A DNA stretch of 64,000 bases from Serinicoccus chungangensis (lineage in GTDB: Bacteria > Actinomycetota > Actinomycetes > Actinomycetales > Dermatophilaceae). Location: NCBI RefSeq assembly GCF_001483745.1, contig NZ_LQBL01000027.1, positions 186,001 through 250,000 of the forward strand, given 5' to 3'. The notes below the pieces were generated by a model. That model worked only from the letters and a program-made list of their open reading frames with translations, had not been told where the DNA came from and searched no databases. Of this stretch, positions 34,774-42,119 are shown in pieces (the stretch's first letter is position 1; each line of letters begins with the position of its first letter). Both the position numbers and the translations under genes were made by a program.

Positions 34774-35394
34774 TCACCGGAAGGGCGTGGGATCGCCCGA
34801 GCCCTCGCGCAGCACCTCGGCGTAGCCCTGGGAGAGGTCCACCACCGTCGTGGGCTCGCAGCCCGTCTGGTCCCCGTCGACGACGACGTCCACCAGGTGG
34901 TCCAGCCGCTCCTTGACCTCCCAGCCGTAGCCGAGCGGCTCGTCCTCGCCGGGCATGAGCAAGGTGCTGGTCAGCAGCGGCTCACCCATCTCGGAGAGCA
35001 GCTGGCGGCAGATGGGCGCCTGGGGTATGCGGACCCCCACCGTCTTCTTCTTGGGGTGCAGGAGGCGGCGCGGCACCTCCTTGGTCGCCGGGAGGATGAA
35101 GGTGTAGCAACCGGGGGTCGCCGCCTTCACCGTCCGGAAGACCGCCGTGTCGAGCTGCACGAACTGCCCGAGCTGGGAGAAGTCGGCGCACATGAGGGTG
35201 AAGTGGTGGCGTTCGTCGAGCTGGCGGATGCTGAGGATCCGCGCCTTGGCGTCCGGGTCGTCCAGCCGCGCACCCAGGCTGTAGCAGGCGTCGGTGGGGA
35301 AGGCCACCAGCCCGCCCTCGCCGAGGACCTGCGCCACCTGCCGGACGAGCCGGGGCTGGGGGTCGACCGGGTGGATGTCGAGGAAGCGTGCCAT
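34774..35394 (-). CDS. Threonylcarbamoyl-AMP synthase-like protein (YciO/Sua5 family)
   Basis: A 206-residue YrdC-fold protein closest to the YciO branch: GGLVAFPTDACYSLG, KARILSIRQLDERHHFTLMC, PGCYTFILPATKEVPRRLLHPKKKTVGVRIP. Sua5/YrdC makes L-threonylcarbamoyl-AMP for tRNA t6A; YciO proteins are paralogues with weaker or uncertain activity, so the role is not certain. ATG 35394 has TAGAGT 6 nt upstream. Confidence 0.85.
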   Translation of the reverse strand: MARFLDIHPVDPQPRLVRQVAQVLGEGGLVAFPTDACYSLGARLDDPDAKARILSIRQLDERHHFTLMCADFSQLGQFVQLDTAVFRTVKAATPGCYTFILPATKEVPRRLLHPKKKTVGVRIPQAPICRQLLSEMGEPLLTSTLLMPGEDEPLGYGWEVKERLDHLVDVVVDGDQTGCEPTTVVDLSQGYAEVLREGSGDPTPFR

Positions 35395-35400
35395 CGTCCG

Positions 35401-35406
35401 ACTCTA
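35401..35406 (-). promoter_or_regulatory. -10 box TAGAGT of the YciO gene
   Basis: TAGAGT lies 6 nt before ATG 35394. Confidence 0.55.
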
Positions 35407-35459
35407 GCCACCCGGCCCCGACCGGAACAGGGGGCAGGACGGTGGGTCGCCCGGTCGGG

Positions 35460-36272
35460 TCAGCCGACCCGCAGGAAGTGGCGCAGCGTGGCCGTGAACG
35501 CCTCGGGCTGCTCGGAGTGCACCCAGTGCCCGGCACCCTTGATGGTGACCTGGACGGTGCGCGGGAAGAGCGCCCGCATCGGGCCCTCCTGCTCCGGGGT
35601 GATGTAGTCGGACTCGCTCCCGCCGACCCACAGGACCGGCCCCTCGAAGGTCCGCCCCTCGTGGGGGACGTCACCGGTGATGGTGCCGAGGTCGCGCAGC
35701 AGCACCTCGAGGTGGGGCTGCCAGGCGAAGGTGTGCGTCTCGGGGTCGCGCCGCAGGTTCTGCAGGAGGAAGCCACGCAGCATGCGCGAGTCGACGGCAC
35801 CGGCCAGCTCGGCGTCGGCCTGGCCGTGGGAGGTGATGGCGTCGAGGTCGATCGCGAGCAGCGAGGAGATGAGGTGCTCGAACTCCCCCACCTGCCCCGC
35901 CCCCGTGGGGCTGACGTCGACCACGACGAGCCGGTCGACCAGCTCCGGTGCCGCGAGGGCAGCGGTCATGGCGGTCTTGCCACCCATCGAGTGACCGACG
36001 AGGTGCACCGGCCCGTCGGCGGCGAGCACCTGCAGCTGCTCCACGAGCAGCCCGGCCGCGGTGGAGTAGTCGATGCGCTCGGTCCACGGCGACCCGCCGT
36101 GGTCGGGCATGTCGAGCAGGACGCACCGGGCGTCCGGCTGCAGCGCCTTGGCGATGCCGGTGAAGTTGCGGCCCCGACCCAGCAGGCCGTGGCAGAAGAC
36201 CACCGTGGGACCGTCGTCACCGATGACGGTCTGGGCGAGCGGGCCGGTCGTGGTGTCGGGTGCGGAGGTCAC
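35460..36272 (-). CDS. Alpha/beta hydrolase (YbfF-like)
   Basis: A 270-residue alpha/beta hydrolase. FCHGLLGRGRNF is the oxyanion loop, VGHSMGGKTAM holds the nucleophilic Ser, and GAGHWVHSEQPEAF the catalytic His; this set matches YbfF-type esterases. GTG 36272 has TAGGCT 6 nt upstream. Substrate unknown. Confidence 0.88.
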   Translation of the reverse strand: MTSAPDTTTGPLAQTVIGDDGPTVVFCHGLLGRGRNFTGIAKALQPDARCVLLDMPDHGGSPWTERIDYSTAAGLLVEQLQVLAADGPVHLVGHSMGGKTAMTAALAAPELVDRLVVVDVSPTGAGQVGEFEHLISSLLAIDLDAITSHGQADAELAGAVDSRMLRGFLLQNLRRDPETHTFAWQPHLEVLLRDLGTITGDVPHEGRTFEGPVLWVGGSESDYITPEQEGPMRALFPRTVQVTIKGAGHWVHSEQPEAFTATLRHFLRVG

Positions 36273-36278
36273 CCGACC

Positions 36279-36284
36279 AGCCTA
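36279..36284 (-). promoter_or_regulatory. -10 box TAGGCT of the YbfF-like hydrolase
   Basis: TAGGCT lies 6 nt before GTG 36272 and overlaps the stop of the upstream GNAT gene. Confidence 0.55.
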
Positions 36285-37271
36285 GGACGACCGGGGCAGC
36301 GGCCGGCGCATGGCGGACGTGGCGTGCTTGTGCGTGAAGCCGAGGCGCTCGTAGAGCCGGGTCGCCCCGGTGAGGCTGGCGGAGTCCACGTCCAGCTCGA
36401 TGACGTCGAAGTCGCCGCTGCGCCGCGCCTCGTCGATGGTCCGGGCCAGGGCGGCGGCCGCGATCCCGCGTCCCCGCGCTCCTGGGACCGTGCCGAGGAT
36501 GGTGACGTAGGCCTCCCGGTCGACCCACTGGCCGACCATGACGTAGGCCAGCACCTGGCCGGCCAGCTCCCCGTCCCGGGCCCACGCCAGGGTGGACACG
36601 GCGGGCCGGGAGCTGCGCGAGGCCCAGTGCTCGTGCCAGTGCTCCGGCGACTGCTGACCGGAGCCCCAGTGGTCGCGGAAGGCCGCGTTGTGGGCCAGGC
36701 GCACGGCCTCCTCGTCCTCCGGCCGGGGTGAGCGCAGCTCGACACCCTCGACCGGCCCGACCACGGGGGCGTCGGTCACCGCGCGCGTCAGCAGGTTGAA
36801 CCAGCGCACCACGTCGTACCCGCGGTCGGCCAGCAGCTGCTGCGCTGACGAGCCCTGCCGGCCGCCGCCCGCGGACAGGTAGCCCGGGACCCCGGGGTGG
36901 CGCTGCGCCACGAGCTCGGTGGCCCGCGGCTCGAGCCGGTCCAGCAGCTCCGATCCCAGGCCGCGCCCCCGGTGGTCGGCGTGCACGCCGCCGCCGAGGT
37001 AGCCCCGGGCCAGGCCCTCGTGGTCCGTCGACGGCGGGGCGAGGGCGAGGCCGTAGCCGACCATGGTGTCGCCCGACCAGACGGCCCAGGAGTCCTGGGC
37101 CGGGTCGTGCCCGGGGGTGTGCAGCTCCTCCGCCAGGTCCTCGGCGGAGAGGAACTCCTCCGTGCCGTCGACGACGGCCAGGTGGTTCACCAGCTCGGCC
37201 CACGCCGCCACGTGCTCGTCTGCCAGCCTGCTCCAGCGGTATGCCGTGCCCGGCGCCGTGTCCTCGTCCAT
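36282..37271 (-). CDS. Tandem GNAT-domain acetyltransferase
   Basis: A 329-residue protein with two GNAT domains. The N-terminal one has HADHRGRGLGSELLDRLE and the C-terminal one has VPGARGRGIAAAALARTIDEAR followed by TRLYERLGF, both with the acetyl-CoA loop. The tandem layout resembles mycothiol synthase MshD, but I see no feature that proves that substrate. ATG 37271 begins the protein; no clear leaderless box. Confidence 0.85.
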   Translation of the reverse strand: MDEDTAPGTAYRWSRLADEHVAAWAELVNHLAVVDGTEEFLSAEDLAEELHTPGHDPAQDSWAVWSGDTMVGYGLALAPPSTDHEGLARGYLGGGVHADHRGRGLGSELLDRLEPRATELVAQRHPGVPGYLSAGGGRQGSSAQQLLADRGYDVVRWFNLLTRAVTDAPVVGPVEGVELRSPRPEDEEAVRLAHNAAFRDHWGSGQQSPEHWHEHWASRSSRPAVSTLAWARDGELAGQVLAYVMVGQWVDREAYVTILGTVPGARGRGIAAAALARTIDEARRSGDFDVIELDVDSASLTGATRLYERLGFTHKHATSAMRRPLPRSS

Positions 37272-37342
37272 GGTCCTAGCCTGCCCGACGGCACCGACGG
37301 ACCTCCACCGGTTTGTCGGGTGCCGTCTGCCACCATGGGGCC

Positions 37343-38062
37343 ATGCGTGACCTGTGGCACTACATCGGGATCACCCCCGCCGGGGCGATCGCCGTGGTCC
37401 TCAGCACGGTCACCATCTACTTCGTCTTCGGCGCGGTCCTACGGCTGTGGGGCCAGCGCCTCTACTCCAGCCCGCGCAGCCTCGACCTCGCCATCGTCAC
37501 CGTGCTCGGCGCCATCGTCGGCCGGTCCACGATGGGCCACGTGCCGACCCTGACCGGCGGGCTCATCGCGCTGGGCACCCTGGCCACCCTGGAGGTGCTC
37601 TTCCGCAACCTGCGCCGGCTGCCGTTGCCGCAGCTGGACGAGCAGTCACGTGCCCGTGCCGCCGTGCTCGTGGTGGCGGGCAAGGTGCAGACCGACACGA
37701 TGCGGACCTACGGGCTCACGACGCCCATGCTGTGGAGCGCCCTGCGCCAGGCCGGCGTCAGCCACCTCGCCCAGGTGGCCCTCGTCGTCCTGGAGCCGAA
37801 CGGCCAGATCTCCGTGGTCCGGGCGGGTCAGCCGATCCACCCGCGGGCCCTGCTGGGGGTCAAGGGGGCGCACCGGGTGCAGGAGCACCTGCGCGGCGCC
37901 GGTCACCTGCACACCGGCCACGCCGAGCAGCCGCGTGCCGCGCACCCTTCGGAGCCGACGACCGGCTCGCTACCCCGCAGCGTCCCGGCGCCGGGTCAGG
38001 GCGTAGCCGACCAGCCCCAGGGCGAGGACGGCCAGACCTCCCGCGACGGCGGGCCCCGGTAG
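37343..38062 (+). CDS. DUF421 family membrane protein
   Basis: A 239-residue protein: three N-terminal helices (AGAIAVVLSTVTIYFVFGAVLRLWG; LDLAIVTVLGAIVGRSTMG; LTGGLIALGTLATLEVLF) and a cytoplasmic alpha/beta domain (LVLEPNGQISVVRAG), as in the YetF/YkjA (DUF421) family. The last 45 residues are Pro/Gly/Gln-rich and overlap the convergent permease gene by 93 bp antisense; they look like chance extension. Function unknown. Confidence 0.85.
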   Translation: MRDLWHYIGITPAGAIAVVLSTVTIYFVFGAVLRLWGQRLYSSPRSLDLAIVTVLGAIVGRSTMGHVPTLTGGLIALGTLATLEVLFRNLRRLPLPQLDEQSRARAAVLVVAGKVQTDTMRTYGLTTPMLWSALRQAGVSHLAQVALVVLEPNGQISVVRAGQPIHPRALLGVKGAHRVQEHLRGAGHLHTGHAEQPRAAHPSEPTTGSLPRSVPAPGQGVADQPQGEDGQTSRDGGPR

Positions 38063-39250
38063 CGCGAGGGCCAGCGTCAGGCACCCGGCCAGGCCGAGCG
38101 CGGGCACCCACGGCGCACCGCGCCACTGCCAGCGCAGGGTCAGGGCGCTGGCGTTGGCGACCGCGTAGTAGAGCAGCACCCCGAAGCTGGAGAAGGCGAT
38201 GGCGCCGCGCAGGTCGGCGAGGAGGACCACCACGAGCAGCACCGCGCCCACGACCAGCTCGGCGGTCCGCGGCACCCGACGCGGCCCGGAGAGGGTCGCC
38301 CACACCCTCGGCAGGTGGCCGTCCCGGGCCATGGCGACGGTCGTCCGGGAGATGCCGAGCAGCAGGTTGAGCAGGGCACCCAGCGCCGCGAGCCCGGCCA
38401 CCACCCGGACCACCGTCTCCCCCGGCCCGGGGAGGCTCGCTGCCGCCAGGTCGGCCACCGGGGCGGAGGAGCCCGCGACGGCGTCGACCCCCAGCCCCCG
38501 CAGCAGGCCCACGGCCAGGAGCAGGTAGACCGCGAGGACCACCGTCAGCGAGACGACCACCGCGCGCGGGATCGTCCGCCCCGGGTCCCGGACCTCCTCG
38601 CCCAGGGTGGCGATGCGGGCGTAGCCGGCGAACGCGAAGAAGAACAGCCCCGCCCCCTGCAGCAGGCCGAGGACGTCGTCACCGACGGTCAGGGGGACCG
38701 TCCCCCCGGTCGGCGCTCCGGGGAGGCCGGCCGCGACGAGGACCCCCAGGAGGGTGGCGAGGACGATCCCGACCACCACCCTGGTGACACCGGCGGAGCG
38801 CTGCACCCCGGCGAGGTTGAGCGCGGTCACCGCGACCACGGCGACGACGGCCGCGACCTTCTCCCGACCGGGTGCCAGGTAGGCGGCCGCGGTCATCGCC
38901 ATGGCGGCGCACGAGGCGGTCTTGCCGACGACGAAGGTCCAGCCGGCGAGGTAGCCCCACAGCGGGCCCAGCCGCTCGCGCCCGTAGACGTAGGCGCCGC
39001 CGGCGGCGGGGTAGCGGGCCGCGAGCGCCGCCGAGGACAGCGCGTTGCAGGTGGCGACCGCCCCGGCGAGGAGCACGGCGACCAGGACCGCCGGCCCCGC
39101 GGCCCGGGTGGCCGGCCCCCAGACCGCGAACACCCCGGCCCCCAGCATGGCCCCCAGCCCGACCCCCACGGCGTCGCGCAGGGTGAGGGTGCGCAGCAGC
39201 TCCCCACCCACGCCACCCGGGGCGCCCGCGGACGGGCCACCCGACGGCAT
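37970..39250 (-). CDS. APC family amino-acid permease
   Basis: A 426-residue transporter with about 12 helices. GVGLGAMLGAGVFAVWGPATRAAG is the APC helix 1 substrate-binding motif, followed by ARYPAAGGAYVYGRERLG and FFFAFAGYARIATLGEEVRDPGRTIPRA. It imports amino acids or polyamines. ATG 39250 is chosen because the upstream frame overlaps OsmC; GAGGG lies shortly before it. It follows osmC by 14 bp in the same direction. Confidence 0.9.
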   Translation of the reverse strand: MPSGGPSAGAPGGVGGELLRTLTLRDAVGVGLGAMLGAGVFAVWGPATRAAGPAVLVAVLLAGAVATCNALSSAALAARYPAAGGAYVYGRERLGPLWGYLAGWTFVVGKTASCAAMAMTAAAYLAPGREKVAAVVAVVAVTALNLAGVQRSAGVTRVVVGIVLATLLGVLVAAGLPGAPTGGTVPLTVGDDVLGLLQGAGLFFFAFAGYARIATLGEEVRDPGRTIPRAVVVSLTVVLAVYLLLAVGLLRGLGVDAVAGSSAPVADLAAASLPGPGETVVRVVAGLAALGALLNLLLGISRTTVAMARDGHLPRVWATLSGPRRVPRTAELVVGAVLLVVVLLADLRGAIAFSSFGVLLYYAVANASALTLRWQWRGAPWVPALGLAGCLTLALALPGPAVAGGLAVLALGLVGYALTRRRDAAG

Positions 39251-39264
39251 ACCGGTGCCCTCGG

Positions 39265-39696
39265 TCAGCGGATCTCGAAGTCGACCGGTGTGGGCAGGGC
39301 GACCGTCCGGGAGACGGTGCACAGCCGGTCCCGGGACTTCGCGACGGCGTCGGGCAGCCGGTCCCGCGCCTCGTCACCACCCGCACCCTCGGGGAAGGCG
39401 ACCTGCACGGTGACCGTCACCGGGCCGAGGTGGTTGCCGTCGGCGTCCCGCAGCTTCTCCGCCCCGGCCGAGATCTCGAAGGACGACGGCTCGGCCTTGC
39501 GGGAGGTGAGCAGGTCGATGTCGATGCCGGAGCAGCCGGCCACCGCCACGAGCAGGAGCTCGACCGGGGAGAAGGCCGTCCCGTCCTCGCCCGCGCCCAT
39601 CCCCACCGGGATCGACCCGCCCCGGGCGTTCACCGCCTCGAACCGGCCGGGTCCGGTGCGGGTGAGGGAGACGGAGCGGTAGGAGTCGTCAGCCAT
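39265..39696 (-). CDS. OsmC family protein
   Basis: A 143-residue OsmC/Ohr-fold protein. The first conserved Cys is in VAVAGCSGIDID and the second in SRDRLCTVSRT, giving the catalytic pair for hydroperoxide reduction. The Cys spacing fits the OsmC/YhfA side of the family. It is divergent from the phosphatase gene. Confidence 0.87.
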   Translation of the reverse strand: MADDSYRSVSLTRTGPGRFEAVNARGGSIPVGMGAGEDGTAFSPVELLLVAVAGCSGIDIDLLTSRKAEPSSFEISAGAEKLRDADGNHLGPVTVTVQVAFPEGAGGDEARDRLPDAVAKSRDRLCTVSRTVALPTPVDFEIR

Positions 39697-39701
39697 GTGG
39701 G

Positions 39702-39707
39702 TAGTGT
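39702..39707 (+). promoter_or_regulatory. -10 box TAGTGT of the phosphatase gene
   Basis: TAGTGT lies 7 nt before ATG 39715. Confidence 0.55.
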
Positions 39708-39714
39708 GCCAGGA

Positions 39715-40338
39715 ATGGATGACCCCACCAGCGAGATCCCCGGCCCCGCCATCCCCCCGCACCGCCTCGTCCTGATCCGGCACGGCGAGACCGAGTGGTC
39801 GCGCTCCGGACAGCACACCGGGCTCACCGACCTGCCGCTGCTCCCCGAGGGCGAGGAGGCCGCCAGCGGGTTGCAGAGGGTGCTCGCGGGGCGGACCTTC
39901 GCGCACGTGCGCTGCTCACCGCTGCAGCGCGCCCGGAACACCGCCGAGCTCGCCGGCCTGCGGGTCGACGAGGTCGACGAGGACCTCAAGGAGTGGGACT
40001 ACGGCGGCTACGAGGGGCGCAGCACCCCGGACATCCGCCGCGAGCTCGGCTACCGGTGGAACGTCTTCCACCACGGGGTGGTGCCCGGCGACACCCCGGG
40101 CGAGACCGTCGAGCAGGTCGCCGGTCGCGCCAGCGTCGTGCTCGAGCGGGTGTGGCCCCATCTCTTCGAGGGCGACGTGGCGCTCGTGGGCCACGGGCAC
40201 GCGCTGCGCATCCTCACCAGCGTCTACCTGCGGCAGGCGCCGCGGTTCGGCCAGCACCTGACCTTCGAGGTCGGCTCGCTGGCCATCCTGGGCCACCACC
40301 GGGAGCAGCCCACGGTGGAGGCCTGGAACCACCGCTAG
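39715..40338 (+). CDS. Histidine phosphatase family protein
   Basis: A 207-residue phosphoglycerate-mutase-like phosphatase. LVLIRHGETEWS carries the phospho-accepting His; VRCSPLQRARNTAEL the Arg pocket; VALVGHGHALRILTSV the second His. EWDYGGYEG is typical of broad-specificity sugar phosphatases. The 3' end overlaps the convergent ligase gene by 4 bp. Confidence 0.92.
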   Translation: MDDPTSEIPGPAIPPHRLVLIRHGETEWSRSGQHTGLTDLPLLPEGEEAASGLQRVLAGRTFAHVRCSPLQRARNTAELAGLRVDEVDEDLKEWDYGGYEGRSTPDIRRELGYRWNVFHHGVVPGDTPGETVEQVAGRASVVLERVWPHLFEGDVALVGHGHALRILTSVYLRQAPRFGQHLTFEVGSLAILGHHREQPTVEAWNHR

Positions 40339-41870
40339 GCCGAGCGCTCGGCGACCGGTCGGTCCCCCTCCGCCACGGCCTGGACGTCCGGCACCTCCCA
40401 CAGGTGCACCGGGGTGTTCTCCTCGGAGTGGTCGAGGTAGTGCCCGAACATGGCCCGCAGCGCCTCGTCGCGCGACCAGCCGGCCGCCTCGTAGGCCTCG
40501 GTGACGGCCACCTGCCAGCTCGCCCCGTTGGTGCGCGCCCGGCAGCGGCCCTCGATGACGGACAGGTAGTGGCTGCGGACCTCGCGCCGCAGGCCGAGCG
40601 CGGCCAGACCGTCGTCGGCGACCGACAGCAGGTGGTCCGCCACGAGGTCGACGGCCGGCAGGGTGCCCACGCCCGGCCAGACCTGGGTCGCCGCGATGCC
40701 GTGCTTGGCGGCCTCCCGGAAGTTGCGGTCCGCGTCCGCGAAGGACATCTTGGTCCAGATCGGGCGACCGCTGGTCGTGAAGGACTCCAGCAGCCCGTAG
40801 TAGAAGCAGGCGTTGGCGACCGTGTCGACGGCGGTGGGCCCCGCGGGCAGCACGCGGTTCTCGACCCGCAGGTGCGGGACGCCCTGGGTGGTGTCGTAGA
40901 TCGGGCGGTTCCAGCGCCATACCGTGCCGTTGTGCAGCTTGAGGTCGAGCAGGTGCGGCACCCCGCCGGCCGCGAGCACCGCCTTGGCGTCCTCGTCCGA
41001 GGTCTCCGGCAGCAGCGCCGGGAAGGACCGGACGTTCTCCTCGAAGAGGTCGAAGATCGAGGTGATCCAGGTGCGGCCGAAGTAGGCGCGGGGGCGCACG
41101 CCCTGGTGCTTGAGCTCGATCGAACGGGTGTCGGTCATCTGCGTGAAGAGGGGGATGCGGGTCTCGGCCCACAGACGCTTGCCGAAGAGGTAGGGCGAGT
41201 TGGCGCCGACGGCGATCTGCAGGCTGGAGATGACCGTCGCGGCGTTCCAGTAGACCGGGAAGTCCAGCGGGGTGACCTGCTGGTGCAGCTGGACCGAGGT
41301 GCACCCCGACAGCGGCCCGATGGTGTCGTGATAGCTCTCGACCCGCTCCCCCGTCGGCCCCTCGATCTCCAGCTCCAGCCCCTCGCCGCGCTCCCGGATG
41401 AGGGAGTCGTTGAGCGCGGTGTAGCGCACCCCGTCGGACAGCCACGGCTGGTCGAACAGCTCGGCCTGCAGGGTCGGCACGACCCCCACCGCGGCGACCC
41501 GGCAGTCGTGGCCGCGGGCCGCGTCACCGGCCCGCCGCAACGACTGGGACAACCAGCGCTCCAGCCGCACGGCCTGGTCGCCGGCCATCGGCCGCGGGGG
41601 CACGTTCAGCTCGATGTTGTAGCGCCCGACCTCGGTCTGGAAGTCACCCTCCCCGATGTCGGCCAGCACCTCACGGTTGCGCAGCGCCGGGTCCAGCGTC
41701 TCCTCGTCGACGAGGTTGAGCTCGATCTCCAGCCCCATCTGCGGTCGGGTGAAGTCGAACCGGCTCCCCTCGAGCATCTGCTCGAAGCAGTCGAGGTCGT
41801 CGCGGACCTTGGCGCGGAACGCCAGCCGCTGCTCCCGCGTGAACTCGCTGTGACTCACCTCTTGGCCCAT
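40335..41870 (-). CDS. GCS2-family glutamate-cysteine ligase-like enzyme
   Basis: A 511-residue ATP-dependent carboxylate-amine ligase: LEIELNLVDEETLDPALRN, FQTEVGRYNIELNVPPRP, CTSVQLHQQV, and LRVENRVLPAGPTAVD mark the GCS2 fold. In other bacteria close relatives are annotated as YbdK-type or EgtA-like ligases. The genome family is expected to make mycothiol, so the product might be an ergothioneine precursor or another gamma-glutamyl amide; no egt genes are adjacent. ATG 41870 chosen (GAGGA about 9 nt upstream); an ATG at 41885 is possible. Confidence 0.82.
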   Translation of the reverse strand: MGQEVSHSEFTREQRLAFRAKVRDDLDCFEQMLEGSRFDFTRPQMGLEIELNLVDEETLDPALRNREVLADIGEGDFQTEVGRYNIELNVPPRPMAGDQAVRLERWLSQSLRRAGDAARGHDCRVAAVGVVPTLQAELFDQPWLSDGVRYTALNDSLIRERGEGLELEIEGPTGERVESYHDTIGPLSGCTSVQLHQQVTPLDFPVYWNAATVISSLQIAVGANSPYLFGKRLWAETRIPLFTQMTDTRSIELKHQGVRPRAYFGRTWITSIFDLFEENVRSFPALLPETSDEDAKAVLAAGGVPHLLDLKLHNGTVWRWNRPIYDTTQGVPHLRVENRVLPAGPTAVDTVANACFYYGLLESFTTSGRPIWTKMSFADADRNFREAAKHGIAATQVWPGVGTLPAVDLVADHLLSVADDGLAALGLRREVRSHYLSVIEGRCRARTNGASWQVAVTEAYEAAGWSRDEALRAMFGHYLDHSEENTPVHLWEVPDVQAVAEGDRPVAERSA

Positions 41871-41956
41871 GCGCTGAATCCTCACACACCGGGGCGTGCA
41901 TGACCACCACCAGCGACGGCCGGGCGGGCCGCGCCAGGCAACCGCGCGGGTGGCCG

Positions 41957-42116
41957 GGGTCCGGGGCGGGGCCCCGGCGGGGGTGCGCGGGGGCCCCGCC
42001 CCGCAGGTGCGGGGTCTGGGGCGCAGCCCCAGCGGGGGTGTGCGGGGGCGCAGCCCCCGCAGGTGCGGGGTCTGGGGCGCAGCCCCAGCGGGGGTGTGCG
42101 GGGGCGCAGCCCCCGC
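41957..42116. repeat. 56-bp tandem repeat of paired hairpins after gcvP
   Basis: Two exact 56-bp copies (42005-42060 and 42061-42116) and a degenerate copy (about 41957-42004). Each exact copy contains two hairpins: CTGGGGC-GCA-GCCCCAG and GCGGGGGC-GCA-GCCCCCGC. The array starts 4 bp after the gcvP stop and ends before the ligase gene. It can act as a multiple terminator. Confidence 0.9.
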
Positions 42117-42119
42117 AGG

